From Megalonaias nervosa (Eukaryota; Mollusca; Bivalvia; Unionida; Unionidae): a stretch of 64,000 nt of DNA. The notes under the pieces were generated by a model. The model worked only from the letters and a program-made list of their open reading frames with translations, searched no databases and was not told the DNA's origin. The first letter of the stretch is position 1. Every line of letters starts with the position of its first letter. The position numbers were made by a program, and so were the translations under genes. Below, one piece after another: positions 59,545 through 64,000 of this stretch. The stretch spans positions 62,001-126,000 of the forward strand of contig JAECUM010001735.1 of NCBI GenBank assembly GCA_016617855.1, given 5' to 3'.

Positions 59545-61425
59545 CTGTTTAAATTTGTGATTTGAAGCAACTGCAAAATCCCCCAAAATTGATGCCCTAT
59601 GCAAAATAGTCAAGTCAGATATATTTCTACTCGATTTCTAACATGATCTGATGTCATAAGGAATATATGGAAGAAAAAAGGAATTAATCTTCCTCAATAG
59701 TTATCTCTTTGCAGGCATGTGTCATGAACAGTAAACTTCTGTGTGATGAAATGGAGTGTACATTCAATAAGTTTGATGACAAGTTCATGTGTTGCAGTAC
59801 CTGATTAACAGTGTCATCAGTGGGAATTTGGCAGATTTCTTTCACATTTCAACAGAAAATTTGTTTTTAATGTTATAATATTTTACAAAATCCCCTCATG
59901 CTTGCTCACTATGGGATTATTTATAACTGCAACACACATTTATCTACTAAAATAGATACCTACAAGTTATTATTTCTTAATTCTTGCAATGATCTCAATA
60001 AATTGTTTATTAGTGCCCAGATGTCTAATAACGTAAATAATAATCAAAAAACATCTTCTAACAATTGGAATTCAATATAACAAGTGAATTTATGACATCC
60101 AAAGTGTGTTGGATACCATTTTTTATTCAACTAATATCTATACAGTTTTGTATCACTAGAAATGTCCCATGGATCTAAAAACATCTAATATTTTACCTTC
60201 TGTGCAAACAAGTTATACGCTTTCTCCAGATCCATTTAAAAAGAAAGTAGATGCACGATTTTAAACATTTGGGGTGCATCTTACTTACCAAGCAACAGTC
60301 AAGGTGTAGATTTTGCCCCAAAATTTGAGCATTTTTCAATTTTTAAAATTTAAATATTCAAACATATAGTAAAATTTAACAAAATTTCCTTAAGAAATGA
60401 AATAATTTATTCCTAGAAATGTTCTTGATGTAAAGCTAGTTCAGCAATATCATGGAAGTTTTTGTACAATTATGGCAATGATTCCTTGACCTTGTACACT
60501 GTCACCTATGGTACCATATGACACCCACTTAAAATGATGTCATGTAAGAGAAATTGACCTCCAGATCAAATACAACTAAACTTGACAGTATGCTTCTTAG
60601 TTCATACAGATCCAGAAAGAGCAAATTTATTAAACAGGTGCAACTTTTGTGGTATCTTCAAGGTCTCACTGCATTTTCTTCTCTTCAGGGGCTGTCATGG
60701 CATTTTACTGCAAGTCTTAAGAAAATCATTAAAAAAAATTCAGATTTTTTTATCAGGTTTGGTTGATGAGTGTATAATATTACTTGTATTCAACAGGAAG
60801 CTGCATTACAGCATAATCAAAAAACAAAATATTTCTTGAGTTCAGCCTATTTGATTTCTTGAGAAGGATGACATAGATGTGATTTGGTCAGTTCTGAAAA
60901 GGTAACTTGTACTAAATATTCCAGTCATTTCATCCAGTGGAACTATCTGCATAAATCCAACATAATTTATGCTGGAATTCTTTACACAATGAGTCCACAT
61001 TAAGGCAAACTAAGGCTTGGTACATCTGAACTTATAATTAAATGATATGTATTTCATAAACCAATGTAGGAAAATGAAGGATATATATATGACTGTTACT
61101 GCCATGATAGACTGGAAAGGGAAGTCACTATTACAGTATTTTCTCTCACTATACATGAAAATTCAGCATGTAACTGGAAAATTTATCACCTCTAAAAATG
61201 GTCAATAGAATTTGTAACCTTCTATCACTACCCGTCAGGACTACTGCATAGGTCGCTATTTAATCAGAATGCTCTCCCAGGAAAGTGAAGTTAAAGGAAA
61301 AGCTAGTTATACAAGTTTAACATATAACTAAACCATGGAAAATGTAAATGTAACATCTTTAAAAAATCTCAATCCCTTGCTTCCTTGCTTTTACAGGTTA
61401 GATAAAATGATGTTTCAATCAACCT
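59545..61425. other. Intron, one doubtful short exon
   Basis: AT-rich intron downstream of the RRM exon. At about 60197-60236 the minus strand reads MDLEKAYNLFAQK followed by a donor-like GTAAAA. An acceptor could lie within it, giving nine in-frame codons. Skipping it gives a better RRM, so it is not annotated as coding. Confidence 0.5.
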
Positions 61426-61427
61426 AC

Positions 61428-61639
61428 ATGTGTCTGAAAGTGAACAGTGGCCATGTTTTTGACTGGGACTGGAAAGATCCTGGTCACAGACCCAAACTTG
61501 CTGAAGTGCTGTCGCAGAAAACGAATATTGTTGAACTTCGCGGGAATATTTTTACACACTATTGCCACACGCGATGACAGATCCTCTGTTGCTGATGACA
61601 ATCTGCGAAGTACTGTGCGTTTCCCAGGTGCTTCCTCAT
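61428..61639 (-). CDS. MCM3AP: GANP exon: N-terminal part of the RNA-recognition motif
   Basis: The exon has 212 bases: acceptor TTCTGTTTACAG, donor GTAGGT after a His codon, start with two bases of a codon, end in phase 0. The 70 residues open with a basic/acidic lead (EEAPGKRTVLRRLSSATEDL). The first RRM strand follows (VAIVCKNIP), then helix 1 (NIRFLRQHFSKFGSV), strands 2 and 3, and the start of strand 4 (MATVHFQTH). This matches the divergent RRM that precedes the SAC3 domain in GANP, where it is thought to help RNA or partner binding. The canonical aromatic RNP1 residues are not obvious, as in the vertebrate protein. The 7.3-kb intron downstream holds the large DIRS element. Confidence 0.9.
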
Positions 61640-61969
61640 CTGTAAACAGAAGATGCCATAAATCACAGTATTTCACCATCATAAAATTTTAGCAATTCTT
61701 TAATTCTGACATTAAGTGATAAAATATTAGAGAATAACATACGTTTTAAAGTAATGGGTGACAGTTTTCATCTTTTCAGAGGAAAACTGATAATAAAAAT
61801 TATCTGATCATACAGGTAATGAGTAAAATATTAGTGAGCATAGTATTGTAGCAAATTTAGCAAGGAAACTAATTTACATAAGAAAACTTTATGCACGTAA
61901 ATTAATTTTTTTATGATATAGTACTAATAGGACATATCTTGTAAAAGACTATTGAGCATTTTCATGTCA

Positions 61970-62800
61970 TTTAATTATCAAGATGACCACTGTGGTGGCC
62001 ATATTAGACATCAAATCACCACCATTTCGATTTGGGACTAACAAGAAATTTACAGCGAAAAACCCATGGCAATATGTCTTCTTATTTTTGAGTAGAGACA
62101 AGACGGATTTCAAGAAGGCTGTAATGGACATCAGATTGGCACCATTTTCATTTAAGTCCTTTGGTGAAAACTTCATGTTAATATGACTTTCTGTTCAGGA
62201 AGAGTAGCAATAACAAGAATTTCAGGATGGCTGCGATGGAGGCCATAATGGATGTAACATTAGCATCATTTTCATAGAGGACTTACTAGACATCTCAAGT
62301 CTTTTCATGTAAACCTCATATTGATATAAACATCCATTCAGAAGGAGTTGCAATAACAAGACTGGCTATATTGGATATCTGAGCAGCACCAGTTTCTTAT
62401 AGGACCAACCTGACAACATAAGAAGTCTGCTGGTGAAAACCCCATGTCAATAGGATTTTCCAAAGAAATAAAAAGATTTTCAAGGTGGCTGACTTGGTGG
62501 TCATGCTGGACATCACATAAGCACCATTTTTATTTAGGATTAATTAAATTAGACATGTATTTAGGAGCAAAAAGACATGCATTTAGGAGCATCTACACAT
62601 AAGAAGTCTTTTATAAAAAAAACCATGTTCATATGATCATCCTTTCAGGGGAAGTTGTGATAAGAAGATTTTCAAGATGGCTGTCATATTGGATGTCTGA
62701 GCAATACCATCTTCATTTAGGACCAAGTAGACCACTGGATGAATGTGTCTGTAAAGCTTCATGGCAATCCTCCAAGTTGTTTAGGAGGAGTAGAGAGATA
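61970..62800 (+). repeat. 145-base tandem repeat array, copy 3
   Basis: Five or six diverged units (AAGATGACCACTGTGGTGGC, GGATGGCTGCGATGGAGGCC, AAGGTGGCTGACTTGGTGGT, AAGATGGCTGTCATATTGGA). Spacing is less regular than in the other arrays. It lies in the intron between the RRM exon and the candidate upstream exon. Confidence 0.88.
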
Positions 62801-63610
62801 ACAAACCTGTGCTAAGAGACAGACTGACAACAGATGAAAGACCATTCCACAACTTTTTCTTGTCTATGACCAGTGAAGCTACAAAAATGTACTTAGTTCC
62901 TACCCAGGAAATAAAATACCCAGTTTATTAAATCCTTATCTACAGTTCTGTGGCAATATTTCATAATACAAAGTATTATTTTCAGCAAACAATAACCAGT
63001 CTAACAGAGAGGGTGAAAATACTGATACAGAACAATTTGTATTGATACTGCAATATAGTATATTGCTACACCACTGATAATGTCAGTCCATTATCGATTC
63101 TTGGATTAACACATGTTAATATTTTCAATATTTAATGAAGAACTTGTATTGACATTACTATTTACATATGCATATGAATTTATGCAGTCTTTTCCAAACA
63201 CTAGTATTGTCATGGATCACATATACTGAAAAAATTCCAGTGGGGTGGGAGGGTGGAAATAAAATGGCTGTTGGGACCAGGTGACTGTCAAATAAAGATG
63301 CCTGTAAGGCAGGTTCAATGCATTTCCAGAGATGTAACTGTGTTAATTTCATTTATATAAAAAGGTGTAAAGGTTGTAACTTGGATTCTTTCAAAGTATC
63401 TTTTCACTCCATTTAATACCATGTAAATTAAAATACATGCATTTTACAGTTTGCATGGAATTTTCCTAACTTTTTCAGATGTATCTATGTACATACAAAC
63501 TTGCTAAGATCATCCACTTAGTCTTGGAAAATGAATTCATAATATCATATAAGACCAGTATCTGCATCACAAACCTTTGTTAATATGTCAGACTTTAAGG
63601 AAAAACTTAC

Positions 63611-63672
63611 AGAACTTGTCAATATTCATTGGCTGCCACAGCTGGATAAATGAGTTCTGTGTCTCATTTCCA
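63611..63672 (-). CDS. MCM3AP: Candidate GANP exon upstream of the RRM exon
   Basis: A 62-base open stretch lies between a plausible acceptor (pyrimidine-leaning, ending CATTAG) and a consensus donor GTAAGT. It encodes about 20 residues, including FIQLWQPMNIDKF, and ends with one base of a codon. The next exon begins with two bases of a codon, so the join is in frame and would make a Tyr codon. No homology is recognisable by eye. The acceptor is weaker than in the other exons, and a SINE lies about 40 bases upstream (63715-63903). It could be a chance open frame, so it is kept as a candidate because the phase and donor fit. Confidence 0.4.
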
Positions 63673-63714
63673 CTAATGTGGGCCAGACAATAAAGATGGT
63701 GGTCTCCCCTCTTA

Positions 63715-63903
63715 GAGACAAGTTGCAGTCACTCTGTGGTAAGTGTGCCAGACTTATGATCAAATGGATGCAGGTTTGAATCCTACCAGCAGGTAGCCCT
63801 GAAACACTTTCTGTGGTGTGTCCATGGGCAAGGCACATTATCCCAAATAATAAAATAACCTACCCGACTGCACTACTGTGCCAAAAAAAACCCAACCCAA
63901 ATG
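63715..63903 (+). mobile_element. SINE family C, copy 4
   Basis: CAGTCACTCTGTGGTAAGTG (box A area), GGTTTGAATCCTACC (box B), TGTGTCCATGGGCAAGGCAC and an AAAAAAAACCCAACCCAA end. TCCCCTCTTA repeats at 63705-63714 and 63904-63913 as a 10-base target duplication. It lies about 40 bases upstream of the candidate exon at 63611-63672. Confidence 0.85.
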
Positions 63904-64000
63904 TCCCCTCTTAACGGGGCCATATAATGAACATCTCTAATACCTGACCAATTCATCCTGCTTCAAAATAACATTTTTACCATGTTAACCTCCATAAATG

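Larger units (their letters stand above)
3674..63672 (-). other. MCM3AP: GANP/MCM3AP (Sac3 homologue) gene, internal part, 13-14 exons
   Basis: The transcript reads right to left across nearly the whole window. Joined in phase, the exons give roughly 700 residues in the order RRM, charged linker, SAC3/GANP domain, Gln-rich linker. That is the order of the first half of vertebrate GANP, a protein of about 1980 residues. GANP is the scaffold of TREX-2, which couples transcription to mRNA export at the nuclear pore; this is family knowledge. Every exon has AG/GT borders, and the phases agree at each join. Neither the start codon nor the stop codon is in the window, so the FG-rich N-terminus and the C-terminal half must lie outside it. 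Most introns are 3-7 kb, the longest about 21.5 kb, and nearly all carry repeats. Confidence 0.93.

Overview
The window is animal nuclear DNA, AT-rich, intron-dominated and full of repeats. Four things point to a mollusc, probably a marine one: two tRNA-derived SINE families of the sort I associate with molluscs, the degenerate 'gggccataactctgtc' tandem family, several minisatellites, and DIRS-type retrotransposons. The species cannot be fixed from the sequence alone.

One host gene explains almost all of the real coding sequence. It is on the minus strand and is the orthologue of GANP (MCM3AP, the Sac3 homologue), the scaffold of the TREX-2 complex that links transcription and mRNA export to the nuclear pore. 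I reconstructed 13 well-supported exons plus one probable upstream exon. Splice sites were read by eye and reading-frame phase was checked across every junction. Reading 5' to 3' on the minus strand (high to low coordinates), the exons encode: an RNA-recognition motif (61428-61639 and 53904-54078); a charged linker (50469-50708); a lead-in (49899-49988); the SAC3/GANP domain (45798-45943, 42828-42896, 37275-37424, 15525-15796, 11506-11731, 8625-8678, 8307-8516, 7871-7976); and a Gln-rich linker (3674-3789). The N-terminal FG-like part lies beyond the high-coordinate edge, and the C-terminal half lies beyond the low-coordinate edge. Introns run from about 0.1 kb to 21.5 kb.

The introns hold the accessory content. 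A degenerate but structurally whole DIRS-type element (about 54550-59246) has inverted terminal repeats, RT, RNase H and tyrosine-recombinase remnants. It sits inside a minisatellite. Two further fragments of the same family lie at 1-1665 and 47330-47900. Six copies of SINE family A, five of family B and four of family C are scattered through the window, many with readable target-site duplications, and several are nested in tandem repeats. Tandem arrays have units of 29, 38, about 40, 49, 50, 79, about 145, about 165 and about 181 bp. A diverged multi-kb repeat fills about 19390-25260. There is also a small family of MITE-like elements with inverted ends and a 125-bp foldback at 35970-36094.

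The most interesting leads are: an 18-codon exon in the SAC3 domain that seems absent from vertebrate GANP; a CpG-rich spot with a perfect splice donor in the 21.5-kb intron, which may be an internal promoter; a CpG/CRE-bearing segment near 20.75-21.37 kb; and repeated insertion of mobile elements into minisatellites. I found no convincing second protein-coding host gene, RNA gene or CRISPR array.
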